From an uncultured Lachnospiraceae bacterium (lineage in GTDB: Bacteria > Bacillota > Clostridia > Lachnospirales > Lachnospiraceae), in contig CALWGM010000115.1 in assembly GCA_944380065.1 (NCBI GenBank), forward strand, positions 1 through 35,143: a stretch of DNA of 35,143 nt, read 5' to 3'. The position numbers were made by a program, and so were the translations under genes. The notes beneath the pieces were generated by a model that saw only the letters and a list, made by a program, of their open reading frames with translations, had not been told where the DNA came from and did no database searches. Position 1 is the first letter of the stretch. Every line of letters begins with the position of its first letter. Below, piece after piece: positions 6,953 through 14,224 of this stretch.

Positions 6953-7402
6953 CTACAGCATGATCCTCTCCACCCGGAAATCGCGGCCGTCCACCTCCAT
7001 CACCGCCATGGACACTTCTCCCGGAAACCGCGGCCACCCGCAGGTGCCCGGATTCAGCCACAGCTTTCCGTCGGCCATCTCCTCCGCGTACCGGTGGGTG
7101 TGGCCGGATATGATCACATCCGCCTCCCTGACTGCCCCGCCTGCCCGCCGGCGGTCATGAACCAGCAAAAACTTCAGGCCCTCAATCTGAAACTGCTGCC
7201 TCCAGGCAAGCTTCTGGGCCCAGTATCCGTCGCTGTTGCCGCGCACCGCATAAAGCGTCCCCAGAAACCGGATCTGATCCAGAATCTTCTCCTCCGTAAA
7301 ATCCCCTGCGTGGAGCACATAATCGCAGGTTTTCAAAATCTCCAGAACCTCCGGACGCATCAGGCCGTGGGTGTCCGACAAAATACCAACTCTCGCCGAC
7401 AT
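6953..7402 (-). CDS. YfcE/MJ0936-type metallophosphoesterase
   Basis: The 149-residue protein carries the complete set of metallophosphoesterase motifs: SDTH (residues 9-12), the AGD motif, RGNSD, the VHD histidine and GHTH. These bind two metal ions, and the family acts as a phosphodiesterase on artificial substrates; the natural substrate is not known. The length is normal for the single-domain family. GGAGATCCTGTT precedes the ATG. The gene lies 66 bases after spoVAC on the same strand, in the place where spoVAD is found in many sporeformers, and it may be read through from the spoVA transcript. It shows no sporulation hallmark itself. Confidence 0.9.
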   Translation of the reverse strand: MSARVGILSDTHGLMRPEVLEILKTCDYVLHAGDFTEEKILDQIRFLGTLYAVRGNSDGYWAQKLAWRQQFQIEGLKFLLVHDRRRAGGAVREADVIISGHTHRYAEEMADGKLWLNPGTCGWPRFPGEVSMAVMEVDGRDFRVERIML

Positions 7403-7468
7403 AACAGGATCTCCTTCTTTTTCTTTTCTCCATCTTATTTCCTGCCGGCAGAATTGTCAAACTGATTT

Positions 7469-8041
7469 TCAGGCAGCCCCGATCCATTTCAGGATCAGGT
7501 AGATCAGCCCCAATACCCAGCTGGTAAAAATCCCATACAGGATCACGGGCCCGCCGATGGAAAAAATCTGCGCCCCCAGCCCGAACACCTGGCCTTCTTT
7601 TTTATACTCCATGGCAGAGGCGGCGATGCCGTTGGCAAATCCGGTAATCGGCACCAGCACCCCGGCTCCGGCGAACTGCGCCAGGCTGGGATAAATGTTC
7701 AGCCCGGTCAGCACAGCGCTGGCCAGCACCAGGATCAGGCTTGTCCATTTCCCGGCTGTCAGCGGATCCATTCCCCGCATGTCCGTACAGTAGCTGGTGA
7801 TGATCTGACCGATCAGGCAGATGGCGCCGCCTGTGAAAAACGCTTTCACCATGTGCAGCGGCAGGCTGTATGCAGGCGTCACCTGTTTTACATAGGCGTT
7901 GTACGCCTCCTCCCGTTCCTTTTTGGCAGCCGGGTCAGCTGCATGCTCCCGCTCCACCACCCGCGCGATCAGCTCCTGCCCGGACAGTTCCCGTTTGGAT
8001 CCTTCCGGAGTTTGTTGTTGGTTCCCATGTTCATCCATCAT
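7469..8041 (-). CDS. spoVAC: Stage V sporulation protein AC
   Basis: SpoVAC is a membrane protein of the SpoVA complex, which moves dipicolinic acid into the developing spore and out during germination; Bacillus SpoVAC acts as a mechanosensitive channel. The core matches the Bacillus protein through KAFFTGGAICLIGQ, LTGLNIYPSLAQFAGAG and PITGFANGIAASAMEYKKEG, with about four membrane segments. The N-terminus carries about 55 additional charged residues. ATG 8041 has AAGGA 9 bases upstream and gives 190 residues. A GTG at 8068 overlaps the spoVAB stop as GTGA and would add nine residues by translational coupling. It is the last spoVA gene here; spoVAD and spoVAE do not follow. Confidence 0.93.
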   Translation of the reverse strand: MMDEHGNQQQTPEGSKRELSGQELIARVVEREHAADPAAKKEREEAYNAYVKQVTPAYSLPLHMVKAFFTGGAICLIGQIITSYCTDMRGMDPLTAGKWTSLILVLASAVLTGLNIYPSLAQFAGAGVLVPITGFANGIAASAMEYKKEGQVFGLGAQIFSIGGPVILYGIFTSWVLGLIYLILKWIGAA

Positions 8042-8064
8042 CTGTTTCCATCCTTTTTGATCAT

Positions 8065-8493
8065 TCACATTTCCGATAAAACCGCAAAATAATAGAAGCT
8101 CCCGGCCGTCTTGCCCAGGGCAAAAGCAAAGATCAGCAGGTCAAGCCCCGTTTTCAGCCCCATCCGCCGAAACAGGATCGGGAATACATTCAGCACTTCC
8201 GCCAGCGCCATCGCCAGGCACCCGGCAAAAATTCCCGCGGCGCTTCCGTACAAAACGGCAAACCAGTTTCCCAGAGGAAAAGGAATCTCCCCGAACAGGG
8301 CCAGCACGGTCCCGAAAATCCCGCCTGCGATCACGGCGTTTTCCAGGGCAATGCAAAAGGAAGCCACGCTGGTCTTTCCCGCCAGCCTCGGTACCAGTCC
8401 CAGGCCGCTGATCAGGGCAAACGCCCCGGCCGCCACGGCAATGCCGGCCGTCAGACCCACAAATACCAGAAACAGGTCAGTCATCCACGTCAT
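8065..8493 (-). CDS. spoVAB: Stage V sporulation protein AB
   Basis: This 142-residue protein has the length of Bacillus SpoVAB (about 141) and four to five membrane segments, beginning MTWMTDLFLVFVGLTAG and including the GLVPRLAGKT motif. It is part of the SpoVA dipicolinic acid transport machinery of the inner forespore membrane. The start at 8493 is supported by GGAGAGGAGA just upstream, and the gene overlaps the end of spoVAA by 17 bases. Gene order and overlap are those of the conserved spoVA operon. The individual role of SpoVAB is not well defined even in Bacillus. Confidence 0.92.
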   Translation of the reverse strand: MTWMTDLFLVFVGLTAGIAVAAGAFALISGLGLVPRLAGKTSVASFCIALENAVIAGGIFGTVLALFGEIPFPLGNWFAVLYGSAAGIFAGCLAMALAEVLNVFPILFRRMGLKTGLDLLIFAFALGKTAGSFYYFAVLSEM

Positions 8494-9118
8494 GGCTTTC
8501 TCCTCTCCGGCTGCAGTTTTCAATGTACGCCGTGTCCACGTCCTCCTCGTATGTGCGCATCGCCACCTGAACCGGCGTGGGGTCGTCCGACAGTTTTTTC
8601 CGCCCCACATGATTGTAGAATATCATGATCCCGGCCGCCAGGCCGATACAGAAACTGACCTCCAGCGGCGTGATCCCCGTGGAGGCCGTCCCGGTCAGGC
8701 GCTGATAAAACTGTTCAAAAACCTCATCCGCCGATACATCTTTGATAAACGTCATGATGGTGAAAGCCGCACCGAAAAACAGGATCACACACAGCGCCGC
8801 CACCTTCAGGTACTGCAGCCACTTCTTCTCCGGATCCGGCTCGTAGCGGACCACAAAATCAGGGACTCCCACACTGCTGATTTCCAGATCCGGATACTGC
8901 TGATGGATCCGCCGGATCACCCAGAGAACAGAAAATACCTGCACAAAATCTTTTCTCTGCCCTCCGTGAAACTGGTACAGCTCTATCTCCTTCACCTGCC
9001 TGCAGATCTCCGGATCCGCACACTCGGCTTTTGCAATATCCCGCAGCCGCACCAGCCGTTCATAGACAATGCAGTTCTGTTCTATTTTCAGGTACAGCGT
9101 CTGCCCGGCTCCGCTCAT
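8477..9118 (-). CDS. spoVAA: Stage V sporulation protein AA
   Basis: The 213-residue protein corresponds to SpoVAA (about 206 residues in Bacillus subtilis). It has an N-terminal cytosolic domain (LRDIAKAECADPE, then a hydrophobic VFSVLWVIRRIHQQYPD segment) and two membrane helices, near residues 105-127 and 150-170. The conserved FYNHVGRKKLSDDPTPVQVAMRTYEEDVD region forms the end. It belongs to the SpoVA complex for dipicolinic acid. Its start overlaps the stop of the preceding small gene in an ATGA arrangement (9118-9115), which indicates translational coupling. Expression probably comes from the sigma-G-like promoter at 9506-9535. Confidence 0.92.
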   Translation of the reverse strand: MSGAGQTLYLKIEQNCIVYERLVRLRDIAKAECADPEICRQVKEIELYQFHGGQRKDFVQVFSVLWVIRRIHQQYPDLEISSVGVPDFVVRYEPDPEKKWLQYLKVAALCVILFFGAAFTIMTFIKDVSADEVFEQFYQRLTGTASTGITPLEVSFCIGLAAGIMIFYNHVGRKKLSDDPTPVQVAMRTYEEDVDTAYIENCSRRGESHDVDD

Positions 9119-9474
9119 GCGCGGTCCCCGCTTTCAAACACAGAGCCTGTGGTATCCCTGATCTCCTCCACATCCTCTTTAATATTGGAAGCGGCATGCT
9201 TCACTGCCTCCGCCGAATGCTTCCAGCTGTCTTTCACCTCGTCCGCCGCATACTGGGCGGCAAATTTCACTTCCGAAGCGATATCCTTGGTATGATCCCG
9301 CACGCAGCCGCAGGCTTCCTTCAGCTTTTCCCGCTTTGCCTTCGCTTCCTCTTCCAGGATCCGCCCTTTTTCCTTCCCGCTGGCGTCCTTACATTTCAGA
9401 TAATAGATCACGCCGCCTACCATAACGGCAAAAACCACCATACAGCAACATTTCTTACAAAATTTCATGCACAT
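9115..9474 (-). CDS. Small Cys-rich membrane-anchored protein between sigF and spoVAA
   Basis: I do not recognise a named family. The 119 residues start MCMKFCKKCCCMVV, five cysteines in the first eleven residues, and run into a single hydrophobic helix (about residues 10-26, VVFAVMVGGVIYYL). A long charged, probably helical tail follows (EEEAKAKREKLKEACG, EVKFAAQYAADEVKDSW, AVKHAASNIKEDVEEI), with a heptad-like repeat that recalls YtxH/LEA-type proteins. AAGGAG is 7 bases before ATG 9474. A sigma-G-like promoter lies directly upstream and its stop overlaps spoVAA. A role in the forespore membrane is therefore likely, but this is inference. The N-terminal cysteines could be lipidated or bind metal. 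Confidence 0.75.
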   Translation of the reverse strand: MCMKFCKKCCCMVVFAVMVGGVIYYLKCKDASGKEKGRILEEEAKAKREKLKEACGCVRDHTKDIASEVKFAAQYAADEVKDSWKHSAEAVKHAASNIKEDVEEIRDTTGSVFESGDRA

Positions 9475-9505
9475 AGAATTTCTCCTTACTTGTAATTTCT
9501 GTTGT

Positions 9506-9535
9506 TAGTATGATGATTTTTCTCCGATTTATACA
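9506..9535 (-). promoter_or_regulatory. Sigma-G-like promoter of the Cys-rich gene and spoVA genes
   Basis: On the minus strand TGTATA (9535-9530), a 17-bp spacer and CATACTA (9512-9506) closely fit the forespore sigma-G pattern TGAATA / CATACTA. In Bacillus spoVA is a sigma-G operon, so location and motif agree. Sigma-F could share the site. Confidence 0.7.
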
Positions 9536-9585
9536 CGAAAAATTTTCCGCAGTTTCATCCATTTACAGCCCGGCGTCCTGTTTTT

Positions 9586-10314
9586 TCAGTTCCTCTTTTC
9601 CTCCGCCAGCTCCCGCAGTTTTTTCAGGAGTTTTTTCTCCATCCGGGACACCTGCACCTGGGTAATCTGCAGGATCTCTGCCACCTGCACCTGGGTTTTC
9701 CCCTGAAAATAGCGCAGGAAAATCAGGCGCCGTTCCTCCTTCGGCAGCTCCGACAGCAGCTGCTCTAAAAAAAGGCGGTCGATCTCCCGGCTGATTTCAT
9801 CCTTTTCATCCCGGATCTGCTCCTGCAGCGTGATCTCCTTCCCGCTGCTGCCGGGCACCGTCCGGTAAAGCGAATCCACCGGCGCATTGGCGGAAACTGC
9901 CAGCAGGATGTCATCTGCCGGGAGCCCCGTCTGACGGGACAGCTGCTCCAGCGTTGGTTCGCTGTGATGCAGCTCCCTCCATTTCTGCGCCTCCCGGCTG
10001 ATCTTTGCCCCGTTCTCTTTCAGCGTCCGGCTGACCTTCAGCATCCCGTCATCCCGCAGGAAACGCCGGATCTCACCGGCGATCAGCGGCACCGCATAGG
10101 TGGAAAATTTCACCTCATAGGACAGGTCGAAATTGTCTATGGCTTTCAAAAGCCCGATACTTCCCACCTGAAATAAGTCGTCCGGTTCATATCCCCTGCC
10201 GGAGAAACGCCGGACAATACTCCAGACCAGACCGATATTACTATGTACCAAAGCGTCCCTCGCTTCTTTATCCCCCTGGTGCGCCCGTCTGATATATTCC
10301 GTCAGCTGATCCAT
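9586..10314 (-). CDS. sigF: RNA polymerase sigma-F factor (forespore)
   Basis: SigF is the first forespore-specific sigma factor. The 242-residue protein has region 2 (HSNIGLVWSIVRRFSGRGYEPDDLFQVGSIGL, core binding and -10 recognition), region 3 (SRTLKENGAKISREAQKW) and region 4 with a helix-turn-helix at the end (TQVQVAEILQITQVQVSRMEKKLLKKL). SigG is close in sequence; the position directly after spoIIAA and spoIIAB decides for SigF. The gene starts 4 bases after the spoIIAB stop, so translation is coupled. SpoIIAB holds SigF inactive until SpoIIAA is dephosphorylated. After sigF there is about 110 bp containing the promoter of the spoVA block. Confidence 0.96.
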   Translation of the reverse strand: MDQLTEYIRRAHQGDKEARDALVHSNIGLVWSIVRRFSGRGYEPDDLFQVGSIGLLKAIDNFDLSYEVKFSTYAVPLIAGEIRRFLRDDGMLKVSRTLKENGAKISREAQKWRELHHSEPTLEQLSRQTGLPADDILLAVSANAPVDSLYRTVPGSSGKEITLQEQIRDEKDEISREIDRLFLEQLLSELPKEERRLIFLRYFQGKTQVQVAEILQITQVQVSRMEKKLLKKLRELAEEKRN

Positions 10315-10318
10315 AGGA

Positions 10319-10789
10319 TTACCGGATCTCCTTCTGCATCACGACCCGCGTCCCCCGTCCGGGAGCAGATTCCACCTGCACCTCATCCATAAAGGCTTCC
10401 ATAAAAGAAAACCCCATCCCTGACCGCTCCAGCTCCGGTTTCGTGGTAAACATGGGCTCCATGGCCTTTTCAATATCCGCAATCCCCCGTCCCTCATCCG
10501 TAATGGCAACCACTAAGATCCGATCCCAGATGGCGGCGTCCAGAAAAATCTTCCCGGGTTCCATCTCATATCCGTGAATCACACAGTTTGTCACCGCCTC
10601 GGATACCGCCGTCTTTACATCCGCCAGCTCGTCGATGGTGGGATTCAACGGCGCAAGAAAGGCCGCCACCGCTGTGCGGGCAAATCCCTCATTCTCCGAT
10701 TTCGCGTCAAATACAATCTGCATCTCGTTGACCAGCGTTGGTTTTTTCGCACCCGCCGTCTCCGGTTTTCTGTCAAAACACATCTCCAT
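10319..10789 (-). CDS. spoIIAB: Anti-sigma-F factor / serine kinase SpoIIAB
   Basis: SpoIIAB binds and inhibits SigF and phosphorylates the antagonist SpoIIAA. The 156-residue sequence shows the GHKL ATPase boxes: N-box EAVTNCVIHGYE, G1 box DEGRGI and G2 box SGMGFSFM. It has about ten residues more at the N-terminus than usual (ECFDRKPETAGAKK-like), and ATGs at the first and third codons are both possible starts; GGGAAC lies upstream. It is the middle gene of the classic spoIIA operon, 27 bases after spoIIAA and 4 bases before sigF. Confidence 0.96.
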   Translation of the reverse strand: MEMCFDRKPETAGAKKPTLVNEMQIVFDAKSENEGFARTAVAAFLAPLNPTIDELADVKTAVSEAVTNCVIHGYEMEPGKIFLDAAIWDRILVVAITDEGRGIADIEKAMEPMFTTKPELERSGMGFSFMEAFMDEVQVESAPGRGTRVVMQKEIR

Positions 10790-10816
10790 TGCACGTTCCC
10801 TTTCTGTTTTCCTTTC

Positions 10817-11134
10817 TCAGGCTTTCGGCGTTTCTGCAGACAGAATACATTCCAGCCCCGACATCACCAGCAGCTTCCTGACCCGCGGATTCATATGTTC
10901 CGCCAGAATTTTCCCTCCGGAAAACCTGGCATTGCGGAATCTCCCTAAAATAACGCCAATCCCCGAGCTGTCCATAAAATCCGTCCCCTGAAAATCAAAG
11001 ATGATTTTCCGGATATGGTACGTATCCACCAGCAGATCCGTTTCCTGCTGAATCTGCCGGGCCACATGATGGTCCAGCTCCCGGGGCAGGACAATCCTCA
11101 GTTCCGTGCCGCTGATTTTATATTCACATTCCAT
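10817..11134 (-). CDS. spoIIAA: Anti-sigma-F factor antagonist SpoIIAA
   Basis: The 105-residue STAS-domain protein releases SigF from SpoIIAB when unphosphorylated. The phosphorylation site is the conserved serine of the MDSSGIG motif (residues 54-60). The domain starts with ELRIVLPRELDHHVA and ends with the LVMSGLECIL helix-strand, so it is complete. A GGGAGTACAGG ribosome binding site precedes the ATG. The gene opens the spoIIA operon, directly downstream of a strong terminator of the valS-folC-TPR unit. The promoter must therefore lie in the roughly 40 bases between them. I could not identify a convincing sigma-H site. Confidence 0.96.
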   Translation of the reverse strand: MECEYKISGTELRIVLPRELDHHVARQIQQETDLLVDTYHIRKIIFDFQGTDFMDSSGIGVILGRFRNARFSGGKILAEHMNPRVRKLLVMSGLECILSAETPKA

Positions 11135-11177
11135 GTTTCCTGTACTCCCTCCTGTCTGTTTTCATTTCTCTGGTACG

Positions 11178-11222
11178 AAAAAAAGAAAAAGACATCTCCT
11201 CCCAAAAGGAATTGATGTCTTT
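11178..11222 (-). terminator. Terminator of the valS-folC-TPR operon
   Basis: On the minus strand AAAGACATC (11222-11214) and GATGTCTTT (11196-11188) form a perfect 9-bp stem, followed by a long T-rich run. It insulates spoIIA from the upstream operon. Confidence 0.88.
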
Positions 11223-11276
11223 CGTTCTGTCCATATTTTTCTGACAAATGCCGGCGCAGCGCCTGCAAAAAACAGG

Positions 11277-12671
11277 TTACTGGGCGGCTGTATAGCCTTT
11301 GGCCTCCAGATCCTCCGCCATGTCCTCCGCCGTGTTCCGCCAGCTTCTCCGGTTCGTATTGTCGATCGTCGTGCGGAACCATTTCAGGGCATTGGGGTAA
11401 TCCTCGATATAATTGTAGGCAAACGCCAGATAATAAGCGGCCTCGCCGTTCCCATACGCCGGATCCACGGAAACCACCTCCTGGAACTTCTGGATCGCCG
11501 CCTGGTAATCCTCATCTCCATAAAGCCGTTTGCCCTCTTCCAGAGCCGACTCCAGCATCGCCGACTGTACCTCCGTCATCATACCATCGTAAACCGCCTG
11601 TGCGTCCGCATCCAGCAGGTTCCGGTCCACACCGGCAATGGTCTCCCCCGCCGCGGTAAAGTCCTCCGCCGCATAGGAAACATAGGCGTTCAGAAGCTGG
11701 CTGTAGGCCGCCGTCTTTTCGCCCGCCGACGCCGTGGCGCTCTCCGCGTCCTCCACCTGCTGATTGAGGGAATCAATCTCATCCTCCAGACTCTGGATCG
11801 TCTGCTCCCGGGCGGAGATGGTCTGGTTCGCCTCCACCATCTGCGCGGAGGCATCCGTATTGGCGCGCTGGCGGATCTCCGGGATCACCAGGAAACAGAC
11901 CACAGCCACGCCGATGGCAGCTCCCATCAGCAGATTCACCACCGTCCGCACAGCAGTATTGTCCGTGAACTTGGCCGGGCGGATGATGATATCATTGCCG
12001 CTCTGATAGGTCACCGTCTCTTCCTCTGCTTTGGAGGGCTTCAGCTTGCCGTTGGCCCGCAGATGCTCTTTGCACTCCTCCATATAACGCAGGGTATTGG
12101 TATTGTTTACATCGATCTTCTCCGCATGGCGCAGGGAGCGCATGGCCAGATCGTATCTCTCATCCCTCATATAGAGGAGGGCCAGCAGCTGATGCCCTTT
12201 GACCATCTTCGGGTTCAGGGAAAGCACTTTTTTCAGCTGGATCACCGCCAGGTCATAATTGCCCTCCCGGCAGTAGGTCAGGGACTGATTGAACTTTTTG
12301 ATCGTCTGGTTGGCGTTTTCCAGCTGGGAGGCGTTTTTCTGCACATCGTTCAGATATCCGGCCGCCGGATTGCCGTCCGGAGCCAGGCTCTTGCTGATGA
12401 CCCACTCGCTTAAAGCCTTCACCGTCTCCCCCATCTCATAGTACACCAGACCCAGGAGATTCCGCGCGTCAATATTCATCTTATTGTAGCGCAGGCTCAC
12501 CTTCAGGGCGTCCGCTGCGCCGCTTAAATCGCGCACCTTTGCCTTTGCCAGCCCGTCATTATAGAGAAGGTTTGACATACTGTTGATTTTTTTCCACACA
12601 CGCACATCCGCGCTGCACTCCGGGCAGGTATCCGTAAAATCCAGGGATGCGCCGCAATAATAACATCTCAT
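11277..12671 (-). CDS. Zinc-ribbon, TPR-repeat membrane protein
   Basis: The 464-residue protein has a clear modular layout. Residues 1-25 hold a zinc ribbon (CYYC and CPEC). About 35-205 are TPR repeats (RNLLGLVYYEMGETVKALSEW, GNYDLAVIQLKKVLSLNP, ERYDLAMRSLRHAEKI). A single membrane helix follows at about 243-262, then a coiled coil at about 272-312 (ISAREQTIQSLEDEIDSL). More TPRs lie at about 365-450 (EDYQAAIQKFQEVVSVDP). It is therefore probably an inner membrane scaffold with helical repeats on both sides. It follows folC and a 45-residue gene in one operon and ends at a terminator. The function is unknown; domain assignment is by eye. Confidence 0.85.
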   Translation of the reverse strand: MRCYYCGASLDFTDTCPECSADVRVWKKINSMSNLLYNDGLAKAKVRDLSGAADALKVSLRYNKMNIDARNLLGLVYYEMGETVKALSEWVISKSLAPDGNPAAGYLNDVQKNASQLENANQTIKKFNQSLTYCREGNYDLAVIQLKKVLSLNPKMVKGHQLLALLYMRDERYDLAMRSLRHAEKIDVNNTNTLRYMEECKEHLRANGKLKPSKAEEETVTYQSGNDIIIRPAKFTDNTAVRTVVNLLMGAAIGVAVVCFLVIPEIRQRANTDASAQMVEANQTISAREQTIQSLEDEIDSLNQQVEDAESATASAGEKTAAYSQLLNAYVSYAAEDFTAAGETIAGVDRNLLDADAQAVYDGMMTEVQSAMLESALEEGKRLYGDEDYQAAIQKFQEVVSVDPAYGNGEAAYYLAFAYNYIEDYPNALKWFRTTIDNTNRRSWRNTAEDMAEDLEAKGYTAAQ

Positions 12672-12683
12672 GGGGCACCTCCG

Positions 12684-12821
12684 CTAATTCCTGGATTCAC
12701 GCACCATTTCCTGCAGGACATCCATCATATCCGTCAGGTCGCGGCTGTAAATCGCGTCTTCCGCATCATCAATCTCCATACTGGGCTCAAAATGCTTTAA
12801 TTCTTCTTCAAAATCGATCAT
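12684..12821 (-). CDS. 45-residue acidic protein between folC and the TPR gene
   Basis: The frame starts MIDFEEELKHFEPSMEIDDA and ends MVRESRN, 45 residues. GGAGG is 7 bases before the ATG at 12821. It begins 13 bases after folC and ends 12 bases before the TPR gene, so it fits tightly in the operon and uses the same codon style. About a third of the residues are Asp or Glu, and the second half could form one amphipathic helix. No family is recognised. The good ribosome binding site and snug spacing are the main reasons to accept it as a gene. Confidence 0.75.
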   Translation of the reverse strand: MIDFEEELKHFEPSMEIDDAEDAIYSRDLTDMMDVLQEMVRESRN

Positions 12822-12834
12822 GATTGTCCTCCTT

Positions 12835-14220
12835 TTATGGTTCTGTCTCCTGCAGCAGCTCCATCAGGGCTCCGATAAAATACAGGGATCCGGTACAGAA
12901 AAGCTTCTGCCCCGGCTTTCTGCGCCCGCACATGGCCCGCAGGGCCTCCCGGCAGTCTTCGTATCCGGAGACCGGACGTCCGTCCTCCTGAAAAATCTCC
13001 AAAATCTCCCCGGGCGCCATCCCCCGGTCATCCGGGATCCTGCTCACCGCAATGGCCTCCCAGGGGATCTCGCCTGTCAGCATCGCCGCAGAAGTCTCAA
13101 TGTCTTTTCCTTTTACCATGGAAAACAAAAGCAGCGGGGGATACGGATCCTCCCGGACGATCTGCTTTACCGCGTCCAGAAAGGCAGAAATCCCCGCCGG
13201 ATTATGCGCGCCGTCCAGATAAATCCCCGGACGCACCTCCTGCATACGCCCCGGCCAGCGGGACGCCAAAAGTCCCTTTTGGATCACCGCATCCTCCATC
13301 AGCCCCAGGCTCTGCATGGCCGCCACTGCCAGCGCGGCGTTCTGCGCCTGGTAAGGGGCGGAAAAAGGAATGCTCCATTCTGTCCTCTTATCATAAGCAG
13401 AGAAAAGGGAAAAATCAATATGCTTCCCTGTTATTTCACAAATTTGAAACATTTTCCGGTCTGCCCCCGCAGATCCGGACAGGGTATGTTCCCTGCGGGT
13501 TTCCGCCATACCGCTGATTTTGCGGCCTGCCGCGGCAGTTTCCGGAAGGACTCCCGTACAGGGACAGCCAAACTTTGCCGCCCGGGCGCGGATCACTGCC
13601 TCCGCCTCCGGGTCGCCCGCGTCAAAAAACACCGGCACGCCGGGCTTTAAGATCCCGGCCTTTTCCCCGGCGATCTCGCGGATGGTATCTCCCAGATACT
13701 CCGTATGCTCCAGGCTGATGGATGTGATCAGCGTAAGGAGCGGCGAAGGAAAACTGTTGGTGGCGTCCAGCCTGCCCCCCAGCCCGGTCTCTAAGACGAT
13801 ATATTCCACGTCAGCCTTTTCATAAATTACCATACCCATGGCAAAAAGAAACTCGAAAAAGGTCGGGTGTCTCCCGGTTTTTTGTACAAGTTTTGCCGAG
13901 GCGTCTTTTACCTCCACAAACGCCTCGAAAAAGACCTGCTCCGATACCAGTTCCCCGTTCACCTGGAACCGCTCCCGGATATCTGTCAGATGGGGAGATG
14001 TAAAAAGGGCGGCGCTTTTTCCCGCCGCCAGCAACATGGAGTACAGGAAACAGCAGACGCTGCCTTTCCCGTTGCTCCCCGCCACATGGATCACCCGCCG
14101 TCCCCGGCCGGGATCCCCCAGCAGCCCCATCAGCTGCCGGGTGTGATCCAGACTGTTTTTGGTTGTAAATTTCGGGATCTCATAGATAAAATCTACCGCC
14201 CGCTCCATATTTTCTGTCAT
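12835..14220 (-). CDS. folC: Folylpolyglutamate synthase / dihydrofolate synthase
   Basis: FolC adds glutamate to folates with ATP and may also make dihydrofolate from dihydropteroate. The 461-residue protein has the Mur ligase-type P-loop VAGSNGKGS and the FolC motifs FTSPHLTDIRERF, ETGLGGRLDATN and ISLEHTEYLGDT. DGAHNPAG appears in the C-terminal domain. The length is slightly above the usual 420-440 because of a low-complexity stretch near residues 225-255 (AAAGRKISGMAETRREHT). The gene starts only 4 bases after the valS stop with little ribosome binding signal, which points to translational coupling to valS; ATG 14208 is an alternative start. Confidence 0.95.
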   Translation of the reverse strand: MTENMERAVDFIYEIPKFTTKNSLDHTRQLMGLLGDPGRGRRVIHVAGSNGKGSVCCFLYSMLLAAGKSAALFTSPHLTDIRERFQVNGELVSEQVFFEAFVEVKDASAKLVQKTGRHPTFFEFLFAMGMVIYEKADVEYIVLETGLGGRLDATNSFPSPLLTLITSISLEHTEYLGDTIREIAGEKAGILKPGVPVFFDAGDPEAEAVIRARAAKFGCPCTGVLPETAAAGRKISGMAETRREHTLSGSAGADRKMFQICEITGKHIDFSLFSAYDKRTEWSIPFSAPYQAQNAALAVAAMQSLGLMEDAVIQKGLLASRWPGRMQEVRPGIYLDGAHNPAGISAFLDAVKQIVREDPYPPLLLFSMVKGKDIETSAAMLTGEIPWEAIAVSRIPDDRGMAPGEILEIFQEDGRPVSGYEDCREALRAMCGRRKPGQKLFCTGSLYFIGALMELLQETEP

Positions 14221-14224
14221 CGCC

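Noticed and set aside
11135-11180. Sigma-H promoter of spoIIAA
   Set aside because: Expected from other sporeformers, but no pair of boxes with correct spacing was convincing.
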